Source: Ruegeria sp. TM1040 (lineage in GTDB: Bacteria; Pseudomonadota; Alphaproteobacteria; Rhodobacterales; Rhodobacteraceae). From it: a stretch of 64,000 bases of DNA. Positions 17,876 through 26,489 of this stretch are shown piece after piece. The position numbers were made by a program, and so were the translations under genes. How positions within the stretch are numbered: position 1 is the stretch's first letter; every line of letters begins with the position of its first letter. The notes below the pieces were generated by a model. That model made no database searches and was not told where the DNA came from. It saw only the letters and a program-made list of their open reading frames with translations. Location of the stretch: contig NC_008044.1 in the NCBI RefSeq assembly GCF_000014065.1, positions 1,077,501-1,141,500 on the forward strand. The letters run 5' to 3'.

Positions 17876-19462
17876 ATGGTTGAGGTTGTGACCGCGCAGC
17901 AGATGCGCGCGCTGGAGCAGGCGGCAATTGCGAGCGGGGCTGTGACGGGTTGCGAGCTTATGGAATGCGCGGGCAACGCGGTTGTGGCGGCGATTCTTGA
18001 GCACTGGCCGGAGTTTGCCGGTCGGGCTGACGGGGGCGCTGCCCCCCGGCCTGCGGCCGTCCCCCGGGATATTTCTGAAAAGCTGAAGCGCGCCGTGGTG
18101 CTTTGCGGGCCGGGCAACAATGGCGGTGACGGCTTTGTGGTGGCGCGGCTGCTGAAGCTCCGGGGCTGGGCGGTGGAGGTTTTTTTCTACGGGGATGCGG
18201 CGAAACTGCCAGCAGATGCCAAGGTGAATTACCAGCGCTGGTGCGCGCTTGGTGACGTGCATCGCCTTGATGCGGCAACGCTTGCGTCAGGGACCAAGGT
18301 GCAGCACGCGGATCTGGTTGTGGATGCGCTTTTTGGGACGGGGTTGACGCGTCCAGTGGATTTGCCGCTGGGAGTGATCTGTGAGGTCGCACGGAATGTG
18401 GTGGCGATTGATGTGCCCTCGGGGCTTTGCAGTGACAGCGGGCGTGTGATCGGGGCGGCTGCGGTGCAGGCGGATCTGACGGTCACCTTTCATGCACAGA
18501 AGCTGGGGCATGTGTTGGCGGAAGGGCCGCAGCACTGCGGGACGGTGAGGGTGGCCTCGATCGGGTTGGAGGGCCATGAGCTGCCCGTCGCAGCGGTGCC
18601 CACAGTATCTTTTGATGCACCGGATCACGCGGACCTCGCGAAGGGGTCTGGCGCGCATAAGTTTTCCTATGGCCATGCGCTGATCTTGTCTGGCGGAGCG
18701 GGACAGACGGGGGCGGCGCGGTTGGCGGCGCGCGGGGCGCTTCGGATCGGCGCGGGATTGGTGACGCTGGGTGTGTCCCCTGCCGCGCAGATGGAGGTGG
18801 CAGGCCATGTCACCGCCGTGATGCTGCGCCGCGTCGAGGGAGCGGACGGGTTGGAGGCTGTTCTGCAGGATGCGCGGATCAATGCGCTCTGTCTCGGGCC
18901 GGGGCTGGGGCATGAGCGGGCGCGGGCGCTTGTGCCGGTGGCGCTGGCGGCAGGGCGGGCAACGGTTCTGGATGCAGATGCGCTCTCAGCCTACTCTGAC
19001 GCGCCGGATGCGCTGTTCGACCAGCTGCACAAAAACTGCGTTCTGACCCCACATGGGGGAGAGTTTGCGCGGCTGTTTCCGGATCTTGCGCAGCGGCTCG
19101 CAGAGCCCGCAACGCGCGGACCCGCCTATTCCAAGGTGGACGCCACCCGCGACGCCGCAGCGCGCGCGGGTTGCACCATCCTGTTCAAAGGGGCCGATAC
19201 AGTGATTGCAGATGAAGCCGGCGACTGCGCGATTCATGACGCCGCTGGCGCGCGCGCGGCGCCCTGGCTGGCGACCGCGGGGGCCGGGGACGTGCTTGCT
19301 GGGTTTATCACGGGGCTTCTTGCGCGCGGTCTTGCCGCCCATGATGGGGCCACAACGGGGGCCTGGTTACATGCCGACTGCGCGCGGCAGTTTGGTCCGG
19401 GGCTGATCGCAGAGGATTTGCCTGAGCAACTGCCCCATGTGTTTCGCAAGTTGGGGCTCTAG
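17876..19462 (+). CDS. nnr: Bifunctional NAD(P)H-hydrate epimerase / ADP-dependent NAD(P)H-hydrate dehydratase
   Basis: The 528-residue fusion repairs hydrated NAD(P)H. The N-terminal YjeF_N epimerase (residues 1-220) has TAQQMRALEQAAI, VVLCGPGNNGGDGFVVARLL and VVDALFGTGLTRPV. The C-terminal carbohydrate kinase-like dehydratase (about 240-520) has GALRIGAGLVTLG, CLGPGLGHERA, VLDADALSAY, VLTPHGGEFARLF and the anion-hole segment TAGAGDVLAGFITGLL. GGAGG seven bases upstream selects the ATG at 17876 over the GTG at 17870. Residues about 52-67 are encoded by an intergenic-type repeat element, giving an extra Pro/Arg-rich loop just before the first nucleotide-binding strand. The stop overlaps the convergent Hint gene stop in a CTAG palindrome. 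Confidence 0.94.
   Translation: MVEVVTAQQMRALEQAAIASGAVTGCELMECAGNAVVAAILEHWPEFAGRADGGAAPRPAAVPRDISEKLKRAVVLCGPGNNGGDGFVVARLLKLRGWAVEVFFYGDAAKLPADAKVNYQRWCALGDVHRLDAATLASGTKVQHADLVVDALFGTGLTRPVDLPLGVICEVARNVVAIDVPSGLCSDSGRVIGAAAVQADLTVTFHAQKLGHVLAEGPQHCGTVRVASIGLEGHELPVAAVPTVSFDAPDHADLAKGSGAHKFSYGHALILSGGAGQTGAARLAARGALRIGAGLVTLGVSPAAQMEVAGHVTAVMLRRVEGADGLEAVLQDARINALCLGPGLGHERARALVPVALAAGRATVLDADALSAYSDAPDALFDQLHKNCVLTPHGGEFARLFPDLAQRLAEPATRGPAYSKVDATRDAAARAGCTILFKGADTVIADEAGDCAIHDAAGARAAPWLATAGAGDVLAGFITGLLARGLAAHDGATTGAWLHADCARQFGPGLIAEDLPEQLPHVFRKLGL
18031..18075. repeat. GC-rich palindromic repeat element inside nnr
   Basis: Two words, GGGGGCGCTGCCCCCC (18032-18047) and CCCCCGGGATATTTC (18061-18075), recur in the same order and orientation in the intergenic element at 58000-58057. 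Between them 18048-18060 contains a second small inverted repeat (GGCCTGCGGCC). The element keeps the reading frame open and is translated. Confidence 0.75.
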
Positions 19463-20007
19463 AGCGGGCGGCATGCCTGCGGGATAGGGACGACCCTCGG
19501 GGCCAAGGTATCGTCGAAGGCATGCGCGCTCAGCACTTCCATGCCGCGCACATAGAGGACGGACGGCGCGTCGAGCCAGATCTGCACACAGTCCAACTGC
19601 TGCATGCCGGCCTCGGTGATATAGTGATCGTCAATGAGCGCCGCCGCCTGCACGCGCGCCTCGTGGCGGCCAAAGAGTGCCTCAGCCCGCCAATCCCGGA
19701 CCAACACCAACTGGCGGGCAGGGAGAAGGACGTCCTGCTCGGGCTTGTCTGTGCCCAGAGCCTCGGCCGCAAAGCGGACCATCCGGCTGCGCGCGAATTG
19801 GCGGGTGATACGCGTGATGGGCTGAAGACCACGGTCGCGGGTGATCACATGGTCGCCCACGCTAAGCTTAGAGGCATGTTTATAGCCCGTGCGCGTCAGC
19901 ACCTCGGTCGCAGCACCAATGCCACTGAGCGGACGCAGACCTGCGCGCACGCTCCGGGCGTGCTGATCCGATCCCGCGAGGGAGGGCGGTGACTTTGAAT
20001 AGGACAC
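19459..20007 (-). CDS. Hint-domain (hedgehog/intein fold) protein lacking the nucleophile
   Basis: The 182-residue protein resembles Hint_2-type domains of Rhodobacterales: a conserved VLTRTGYKHASKLSVGDHVITRDRGLQPI segment, RQLVLVRDWRAEALFG, and VQIWLDAPSVLYVRGMEVLSA. In most relatives the domain begins with a Cys (CFTPGT-like) that drives autoprocessing; here the matching position reads SGIGAATEVL with no Cys or Ser at the expected place. It is therefore probably not self-cleaving. No signal peptide is evident. It is divergent from acnB and overlaps the convergent nnr stop by four bases. Confidence 0.7.
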   Translation of the reverse strand: MSYSKSPPSLAGSDQHARSVRAGLRPLSGIGAATEVLTRTGYKHASKLSVGDHVITRDRGLQPITRITRQFARSRMVRFAAEALGTDKPEQDVLLPARQLVLVRDWRAEALFGRHEARVQAAALIDDHYITEAGMQQLDCVQIWLDAPSVLYVRGMEVLSAHAFDDTLAPRVVPIPQACRPL

Positions 20008-20275
20008 AGGCGGGCCTCCCGGTGATACCGTGTGTGATGTGCAATGATGCAGGTTTCATCACTTGCGCGATAAATATGGCGAAAGAAGGCCGGAGATGAG
20101 GTGCATCTGAGCGCAGATGTGCTAATCAAGCGTCGGTAAACCAACCATGCGGGAACGGCTTGCAAGTCATTCTGCATTGGTATACTGCCGCATACAGCAA
20201 GCTTGTCACGGCTCGCCAAGAGCGTTTGCGACCCCCGTTTCAGGCTTTTTCTTACACAGGATCGTCGGGACCGTC

Positions 20276-23065
20276 ATGAGCTTGTACACAGACTACCTAA
20301 ATGAGATCGAAACCCGCAAAGGCGAGGGGCTGCACCCCAAGCCCATCGACGATGGCGCGCTGGTTGCGGAATTGATTGCGCAGATCAAGGACACCGGGAG
20401 CGAGCATCGTGAAGACTCTCTGAAGTTCTTCATTTACAACACCTTGCCCGGCACCACGAGCGCTGCAGGTGTCAAGGCGGCGTTTCTCAAAGAGATCATT
20501 CTGGGCGAGGCCGAGGTGGCTGAAATCACGCCCGAGTTCGCCTTTGAACTGCTGTCGCACATGAAGGGTGGTCCCTCGGTCGAGGTGCTTCTGGATCTGG
20601 CCCTCGGTGAGGATGCAGGGATCGCCCAGCAGGCCGCAGACGTGCTGAAGACACAGGTGTTCCTCTATGAGGCGGACACCGATCGTCTCGAAGCAGCTTA
20701 CAAGGCTGGCAATGCGATTGCGCGTGAGATCCTCGAGAGCTACGCCAAGGCCGAGTTCTTTACCAAGCTTCCCGATGTGGATGATGAGATCAAGGTCGTG
20801 ACCTACATCGCCGCCGAAGGCGATATCTCCACCGACCTTCTGTCCCCGGGCAATCAGGCGCACTCGCGTTCGGATCGGGAACTGCATGGCAAATGCATGA
20901 TCTCCGAGGCGGCGCAAAAGGAGATCGAGGCGCTGAAGCTGCAGCACCCCGACAAGCGCGTGATGCTGATCGCGGAAAAAGGCACCATGGGCGTGGGCTC
21001 CTCGCGGATGTCCGGCGTCAACAACGTGGCGCTCTGGACCGGCAAACAAGCCAGCCCCTATGTGCCGTTTGTGAACTATGCCCCTGTGGTTGCGGGCACC
21101 AATGGCATCTCGCCGATTTTCCTCACCACCGTGGGCGTGACCGGCGGCATTGGCCTCGACCTCAAGAACTGGGTCAAGAAGGTCGATAGCGACGGCAAGG
21201 CGATCCTCAACAACGACGGCAACCCGGTGCTGGAGCAGAAGTATTCTGTTGAAACCGGCACGGTGCTGAAGATCGACACCAAGAACAAGAAGCTCCTGAG
21301 CGAAGACGGCGAGGAGCTGGTGGATGTCTCGTCCGCGTTTACGCCCCAGAAGGTCGAGTTCATGAAGGCGGGCAGCTCTTATGCCATCGTCTTTGGCAAG
21401 AAACTGCAGACATTTGCGGCCGAGACCCTCGGCATCGAGGCGCCGCTGGTCTTTGCACCGGCGAAAGAAGTCAGCCACGAGGGCCAGGGCCTGACTGCGG
21501 TTGAAAAGATCTTTAACCGCAATGCCGTGGGCAGCACGCCGGGCAAGACGCTCCATGCGGGCTCTGACGTGCGCGTGAAGGTCAACATTGTCGGCTCTCA
21601 GGACACCACTGGTCTCATGACCTCGCAAGAACTGGAGGCCATGGCGGCCACCGTGATCTCGCCGACCGTGGATGGGGCCTATCAGTCCGGCTGTCACACC
21701 GCGTCCGTGTGGGACAAGAAGGCACAGGCCAACATTCCGCGTCTGATGAAGTTCATGAACAACTTCGGCCTGATCACCGCGCGCGATCCAAAGGATCAGT
21801 ATCACGCGATGACCGACGTGATCCATAAGGTGCTGAACGACCTCACCGTGGATGACTGGGACATCATCATCGGCGGCGACAGCCACACCCGCATGTCCAA
21901 AGGCGTGGCCTTTGGTGCGGACTCGGGTACCGTGGCGCTGGCGCTGGCAACCGGTGAGGCGACCATGCCAATCCCCGAGTCGGTCAAAGTGACCTTCAAG
22001 GGCAAGATGGCCGACCATATGGACTTCCGCGATGTGGTTCACGCCACCCAGGCGCAGATGCTCAAGCAGCATGGCGACAACGTCTTCCAGGGCCGCGTCA
22101 TCGAGGTCCACATCGGCACGCTCCTGGCAGACCAGGCCTTTACCTTCACCGACTGGACGGCCGAGATGAAGGCCAAGGCGTCGATCTGTATCTCCAATGA
22201 CGATACGCTCATCGGCTCGCTCGAGCTCGCCAAGAGCCGCATCCAGATCATGATCGACAAAGGCATGGACAACGAGGCGGGTACCCTCCAGGGGCTGATC
22301 GACAAGGCCGACAAGCGCATCGCCGAGATCCGCTCCGGTGAGAAGCCGGCCCTGTCGCCCGACGACAGCGCCAAGTATTACGCCGAAGTGGTGGTCGATC
22401 TCGACGAGATCAACGAGCCGATGATTGCCGACCCGGACGTCAACAACGAGGACGTCTCCAAGCGCTACACCCACGACACCATCCGTCCGATCTCTTTCTA
22501 TAACGCAGAGAAAAAGGTCGATCTTGGCTTTGTGGGCTCCTGCATGGTGCACAAGGGAGACATGAAGATCGTGGCGCAGATGCTCAAGAACCTCGAGAAA
22601 GCCAACGGCAAGGTCGAGTTCAAGGCTCCGCTCGTGGTGGCCGCGCCGACCTACAACATCATCGACGAGATGAAGGCCGAAGGTGACTGGGAGATCCTGC
22701 AGAAATACTCGGGCTTTGAGTTCGACGATCTGTTCCCGAAATCGCAGGCGCGGACCGAGTATGAAAACATCCTCTATCTGGAGCGTCCGGGCTGTAACCT
22801 CTGCATGGGCAACCAGGAAAAGGCCGCCAAGGGTGACACCGTTCTGGCCACATCGACCCGCCTGTTCCAGGGCCGTGTGGTGGAAGATGCCGCCGAGAAG
22901 AAAGGCGAGAGCCTTCTTGCCTCGACCCCGGTTGTGGTGCTCTCGGCCATTCTGGGTCGCACGCCAACGATCGAGGAATACAAGACCGCCGTGGAGGGTA
23001 TTGACCTCACCAAATTTGCCCCTCCGGTCGAAAAACCGGCAGGAACGCGCTCGGCGCATTTCTAA
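20276..23065 (+). CDS. acnB: Aconitate hydratase B / 2-methylisocitrate dehydratase
   Basis: The 929-residue protein is an AcnB-type aconitase with the HEAT-like N-terminal domain (MSLYTDYLNEIETRKGEGLH onward). The swivel domain is followed by catalytic domains with GGDSHTRMSKGVAFGADSG and the three [4Fe-4S] ligand cysteines in GSCMVHKGD and PGCNLCMGN. AcnB acts in the TCA cycle and can also dehydrate 2-methylcitrate-pathway intermediates. The start at 20276 gives the family N-terminus; the frame is open from 20147 but that part is not conserved-looking. Several blocks (EHREDSLKFFIYNTLPGTTSA, MVHKGD) look to me more like AcnB of Bacteroidetes than the enteric form, which raises the possibility of transfer. 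It has its own terminator. Confidence 0.96.
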   Translation: MSLYTDYLNEIETRKGEGLHPKPIDDGALVAELIAQIKDTGSEHREDSLKFFIYNTLPGTTSAAGVKAAFLKEIILGEAEVAEITPEFAFELLSHMKGGPSVEVLLDLALGEDAGIAQQAADVLKTQVFLYEADTDRLEAAYKAGNAIAREILESYAKAEFFTKLPDVDDEIKVVTYIAAEGDISTDLLSPGNQAHSRSDRELHGKCMISEAAQKEIEALKLQHPDKRVMLIAEKGTMGVGSSRMSGVNNVALWTGKQASPYVPFVNYAPVVAGTNGISPIFLTTVGVTGGIGLDLKNWVKKVDSDGKAILNNDGNPVLEQKYSVETGTVLKIDTKNKKLLSEDGEELVDVSSAFTPQKVEFMKAGSSYAIVFGKKLQTFAAETLGIEAPLVFAPAKEVSHEGQGLTAVEKIFNRNAVGSTPGKTLHAGSDVRVKVNIVGSQDTTGLMTSQELEAMAATVISPTVDGAYQSGCHTASVWDKKAQANIPRLMKFMNNFGLITARDPKDQYHAMTDVIHKVLNDLTVDDWDIIIGGDSHTRMSKGVAFGADSGTVALALATGEATMPIPESVKVTFKGKMADHMDFRDVVHATQAQMLKQHGDNVFQGRVIEVHIGTLLADQAFTFTDWTAEMKAKASICISNDDTLIGSLELAKSRIQIMIDKGMDNEAGTLQGLIDKADKRIAEIRSGEKPALSPDDSAKYYAEVVVDLDEINEPMIADPDVNNEDVSKRYTHDTIRPISFYNAEKKVDLGFVGSCMVHKGDMKIVAQMLKNLEKANGKVEFKAPLVVAAPTYNIIDEMKAEGDWEILQKYSGFEFDDLFPKSQARTEYENILYLERPGCNLCMGNQEKAAKGDTVLATSTRLFQGRVVEDAAEKKGESLLASTPVVVLSAILGRTPTIEEYKTAVEGIDLTKFAPPVEKPAGTRSAHF

Positions 23066-23199
23066 ACACCTCTGCGCGGCGCAGACGGCTTTCTGGGGGC
23101 AATATGCTCACAGGTGACGTCCGCGGCGCGCAGTCTGGAAAGGTCAGACCGACCGCCAGAATCCGGCCCATCGGATGGCACATTCGGTCTTTGAACAAC

Positions 23200-23233
23200 A
23201 AAGGGCGTCTCCTATTGGGAGGCGCCTTTTTTC
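23200..23233 (+). terminator. Intrinsic terminator after acnB
   Basis: Arms AAAGGGCGTCTCC and GGGAGGCGCCTTT (one G-U pair) with a short loop and a run of T, 135 bases after the stop. The remaining bases up to 23464 hold no gene that I can see. Confidence 0.8.
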
Positions 23234-23464
23234 AATCAGAGCGGTCCTGGAGTAAAAATTGCGCGGCTGTGAGCGCAAAGGTTTCCCAGAAATTGACGGT
23301 TCGTGAACTTAGCGCAAGGGAAGCGAAATCAGGCCGCAAAGTGGCAGCAAAACGTTAGATTCATGAAGTTTAAAGGCATATCTGCTTATTTTTTCGCCAG
23401 GTTACAGGTTTGATGTGCCGCCTCGAATGTTGTTCCGGGGCGGATTGTAAACGAGGGATCGAAG

Positions 23465-25852
23465 ATGTTGCGTTTGAGTAATCTTAAACTCGGTTTGAAA
23501 TTACCCCTTTTGATTGTATTTCCAGTTGTCGTGATTGTGCTCGTTTCAGGCGCGCTGCAGTTGTTCCAGATGAAGCAGGCGGTGGAACGCGAGCATGAAG
23601 TCTCCTTCCTCGGTGTTGTGGAGGGGCGCAAAGACGCGCTGGAATACTGGCTTGCCGAAGTTGAGGCAGAGGTCGTCGCTCTTTCTGACAGCTACGCCGT
23701 CAGATTGGCGACACAGGAATTCTCGGAGGCCTGGCAGACTTTTGACGGGGAGGCGTCCTCGGCGCTGCGCAGTCTCTATATTGACGATAACCCCAACCCG
23801 GTCGGCCAGAAAGATGTCCTGAATACCGCCGAGGATGGCTCGGCTTGGTCACAGGTGCATGAACGCCATCACGCCGGTCTGCGCGCGCATCTTCGCGCTC
23901 ATGGCTATTATGATGTCTTCCTCTTCGATCTGGACGGGAACCTGATCTATTCGGTGTTCAAGGAGGATGATTTTGGCCTGAACTTTGAAACCGGGAAATA
24001 CAAGGAAAGCGGTCTAGGCCAAGTCTACCGCAATGGGCTGACCCTCGCAGAGGGGCAGTTCTTCATGAGTTCCATGGCGCCCTATGCGCCCAGTGCCGGC
24101 GCGCAGGCGATGTTCATGTCGACGCCCGTGTTTCTCGAGGGAGAGCGCATCGGGGTGCTGGCGGTTCAGTTCCCGCTTGATGGCATCATGCATATTCTGT
24201 CGCAATCCGAGCAACTTGGCGAAACCGGCGTGGTCTATCTGGTCAATGAGCAAGGGCTGTCTCTGACCGCGTCCCCTCGTGAGGGTGGGTTTGCCGCCTT
24301 CGAGGCGTTGCCGGAGCGCGAACAGATCAAGAGCGCCCTCTCGGGCCAGTCCGGCTATTTTGATCCCGTGGTGGGGATGCATGGGGATGAGGTCCTCGCG
24401 GCCACGACCAGCGTGACCGTTCCCAACGGGAGCGAATGGGGGCTGGTGCTGGAAATCAACCACGATGAGGCGATGGCAGTTGTCAACACGGCGATACGCA
24501 GCGCCGTGATCGAATTGGCCATTACCATCGCGTTGGTTGTTGGCATCTCGAGCATGGCGGTGCGCGGCCTGGTAAAACGCCTCGAACGCCTTGCGGGCCA
24601 TGTGGAGAGCCTCGCTGACGAAAACTATGAAGAGGAAATCTCGGGTTGCGATCAGCGCGACGAGGTGGGCTTTATTTCCGAGACATTGGTTCACCTGCAG
24701 GGGCGCTTGCAGGAAGGGGCTGCGGCCAAAGAACGCGAGCGTGTGATCCAGGAGGGCAATGAGATGGTTGTCCGCACGCTCAGCAAGGCCTTGATGAACC
24801 TCGCCAAAGGCGACTTTCGCAACCATATCCTCGAGTTTTTCCCGGTCGAACACAAGAAACTGCGCTACAGCATCAATGATGCGATGACGGAGTTGAGCGA
24901 TGTGATCGAAGAGGTGCGCGAGGTGGCCAGTAGCATCTCCAAAGGTGCTGCGGAGCTGAGCGAATCTGCGGACGACATGTCTTCGCGCACCGAAAGCCAG
25001 GCCGCCACGCTTGAAGAGACCGCCGCCGCGCTAGAAGAAGTCACGGCGAGCGTCAAATCTGCCAATGAACACGTCATGAATGTGGAGCACACCGTCAGCC
25101 AGGCGCGCGGCATGGCCGAGAACAGCGGTGTGATCGTGACCGAAACCATTGAGGCGATGAACGGGATCGAGAGCTCTTCGCAACAGATCAGCCAGATCAT
25201 TAGCGTCATTGACGATATTTCGTTCCAGACCAACCTCTTGGCCCTGAACGCAGGGGTTGAGGCCGCACGCGCAGGTGAGGCGGGACGCGGCTTTGCGGTT
25301 GTTGCCTCCGAGGTGCGCAGCCTCGCCCAGCGGTCCTCCGAAGCGGCGTTGGAAATCAAGACCCTGATCGAAACCAGTGGCGAGCAGGTCGGGCGCGGGG
25401 TGCAGATGGTTGGCAAGACCGGCGATGCGCTGACACAGATCGTGGATCAGGTGAAGGAAATCGCAGGCCTCATCGAAGAGATCGCCAAATCTTCGCAAGA
25501 ACAATCGACCGCGCTCATCGAAATCAACGTGGGCATGTCGCAGCTTGATCAAGTCACTCAGGCGAACGCGGCTATGGTCGAAGAGAACACAGCGGCTTCG
25601 CATCTCTTGCGCCAGGACTCGCAGCGTCTTGCAGAATTTGTGAGCCGGTTCCGCACGCAGAAAGACGCCAAATCCGAAGAGGCGCCCAAGGCCTTGCCGG
25701 TTCCGGCAGAAGCTGCAAAACCCACAGCTCACGGGGAAGAGTGGCAAGACAGCGCCACCGAGGCGACCCCGGTCACCGTCGACCTGGCTGCCGACGAGGT
25801 GGACGACGTGCCCCAACCAAAGCGCGCAAATGAAAGATGGTCGGATTTCTGA
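23465..25852 (+). CDS. Methyl-accepting chemotaxis protein (Cache sensor, HAMP)
   Basis: The 795-residue chemoreceptor has a first membrane helix at residues 12-32, a large periplasmic Cache-type sensor (about 35-340, with YDVFLFDLDGNLIYSV and TGVVYLVNEQGLSLT), a second membrane helix (about 347-368) and HAMP (370-425). The cytoplasmic signalling rod follows, with hairpin tip ISVIDDISFQTNLLALNAGVEAARAGEAGRGFAVVASEVRSLAQRS. The last five residues, RWSDF, resemble the NWETF pentapeptide by which receptors tether CheR/CheB. GAGGG lies seven bases before the ATG. It precedes the CheB-CheR kinase module but is separated from it by 637 bp and a terminator. Confidence 0.93.
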   Translation: MLRLSNLKLGLKLPLLIVFPVVVIVLVSGALQLFQMKQAVEREHEVSFLGVVEGRKDALEYWLAEVEAEVVALSDSYAVRLATQEFSEAWQTFDGEASSALRSLYIDDNPNPVGQKDVLNTAEDGSAWSQVHERHHAGLRAHLRAHGYYDVFLFDLDGNLIYSVFKEDDFGLNFETGKYKESGLGQVYRNGLTLAEGQFFMSSMAPYAPSAGAQAMFMSTPVFLEGERIGVLAVQFPLDGIMHILSQSEQLGETGVVYLVNEQGLSLTASPREGGFAAFEALPEREQIKSALSGQSGYFDPVVGMHGDEVLAATTSVTVPNGSEWGLVLEINHDEAMAVVNTAIRSAVIELAITIALVVGISSMAVRGLVKRLERLAGHVESLADENYEEEISGCDQRDEVGFISETLVHLQGRLQEGAAAKERERVIQEGNEMVVRTLSKALMNLAKGDFRNHILEFFPVEHKKLRYSINDAMTELSDVIEEVREVASSISKGAAELSESADDMSSRTESQAATLEETAAALEEVTASVKSANEHVMNVEHTVSQARGMAENSGVIVTETIEAMNGIESSSQQISQIISVIDDISFQTNLLALNAGVEAARAGEAGRGFAVVASEVRSLAQRSSEAALEIKTLIETSGEQVGRGVQMVGKTGDALTQIVDQVKEIAGLIEEIAKSSQEQSTALIEINVGMSQLDQVTQANAAMVEENTAASHLLRQDSQRLAEFVSRFRTQKDAKSEEAPKALPVPAEAAKPTAHGEEWQDSATEATPVTVDLAADEVDDVPQPKRANERWSDF

Positions 25853-25914
25853 CACTCCACGCGTGCCCTGCGCAAGAGTTCTAGGGCGCGCCTGCCCCCT
25901 CAGGCCACAAACCA

Positions 25915-25946
25915 AGAGCGTGCCGGTTCACGGCCGCTCTTTTTCG
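25915..25946 (+). terminator. Intrinsic terminator after the chemoreceptor gene
   Basis: Imperfect hairpin with outer arms AGAGCG and CGCTCT, inner GCCG/CGGC and a GTTCA loop, followed by TTTTTCGTTTT. Confidence 0.7.
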
Positions 25947-26396
25947 TTTTTCCTGTGCGCGATGCGGCGGTGAACAGCATTCGTGCCATGCAGCACTTGT
26001 TTTGGCTTTGGCCGTGGCATCCACCTGACCAAAAGGCGGGGATACCGTGTGAGGGCGAGAGGCGGGGGAGGGACGCCGACCATTTCTAAGCTCCCGCAGC
26101 ACGTGCCATTTCCAGTGCGCTGCGCCCCTCGGCGAACATGACTGACGGAAGCGCCGCATCACGCGCGCCAGGGCAGCGATTGTGATGAAAATCGAGCTGC
26201 ATAATTTGCCGCTTTGGCAGGGACTTAGGGCGCGATGCACGCTGGACCTGACAAGAGACACCAGCTAGGCTTGCGCATAGGTTGCGCGGCGACCTGAGGT
26301 TTTGAGGGCGGAGCCTGCGGATTGTCTGAGCAAGAGGTCCGAAATATCGCGCCTTAGTAAGTCGGGACCGGGGTAAATCGGGACCGGGACGGTAAC
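25947..26396. other. Intergenic region with no confident gene
   Basis: The 450-bp stretch before the CheB-CheR kinase module has no convincing gene. A 38-codon minus-strand frame at 26086-26202 reads like a protein end (ALPSVMFAEGRSALEMARAAGA) but has no ribosome binding site; it could be the remnant of a decayed gene. From 26362 onward the sequence becomes a mosaic of short GGGACCGG and ACCGGT repeats. Confidence 0.4.
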
Positions 26397-26430
26397 ACCG
26401 GTCAGGTAGTGCCGGTGAAACATGACCGGT
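26397..26430. promoter_or_regulatory. Inverted repeat upstream of the CheB-CheR kinase gene
   Basis: Perfect 8-bp arms ACCGGTCA (26397-26404) and TGACCGGT (26423-26430) are separated by 18 bases, 60 bases before the assigned start. Two direct copies of TCGGGACCGGG (26362-26372, 26378-26388) lie just upstream. The arrangement suits an operator or an mRNA leader hairpin. Confidence 0.5.
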
Positions 26431-26437
26431 ACATAAG

Positions 26438-26467
26438 ACTGGTACTCAAGATTGGTACTCAAGACTG
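26438..26467. repeat. Short tandem repeat, 13-bp period
   Basis: The word TGGTACTCAAGA occurs at 26440-26451 and again at 26453-26464, followed by the partial copy CTGGG. It lies between the inverted repeat and the kinase start. Confidence 0.6.
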
Positions 26468-26489
26468 GGTAGGCGGTTCAACAACGACC

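Noticed and set aside
20297-23059. Very long open frame (920 codons) on the minus strand across acnB
   Set aside because: It mirrors the high-GC codon pattern of acnB in the opposite strand, has Arg/His/Gly-rich shadow composition and no ribosome binding site.
25881-26261. 126-codon minus-strand frame after the chemoreceptor
   Set aside because: Composition is Arg/Ser/Pro-rich without motifs, and it crosses the chemoreceptor terminator.
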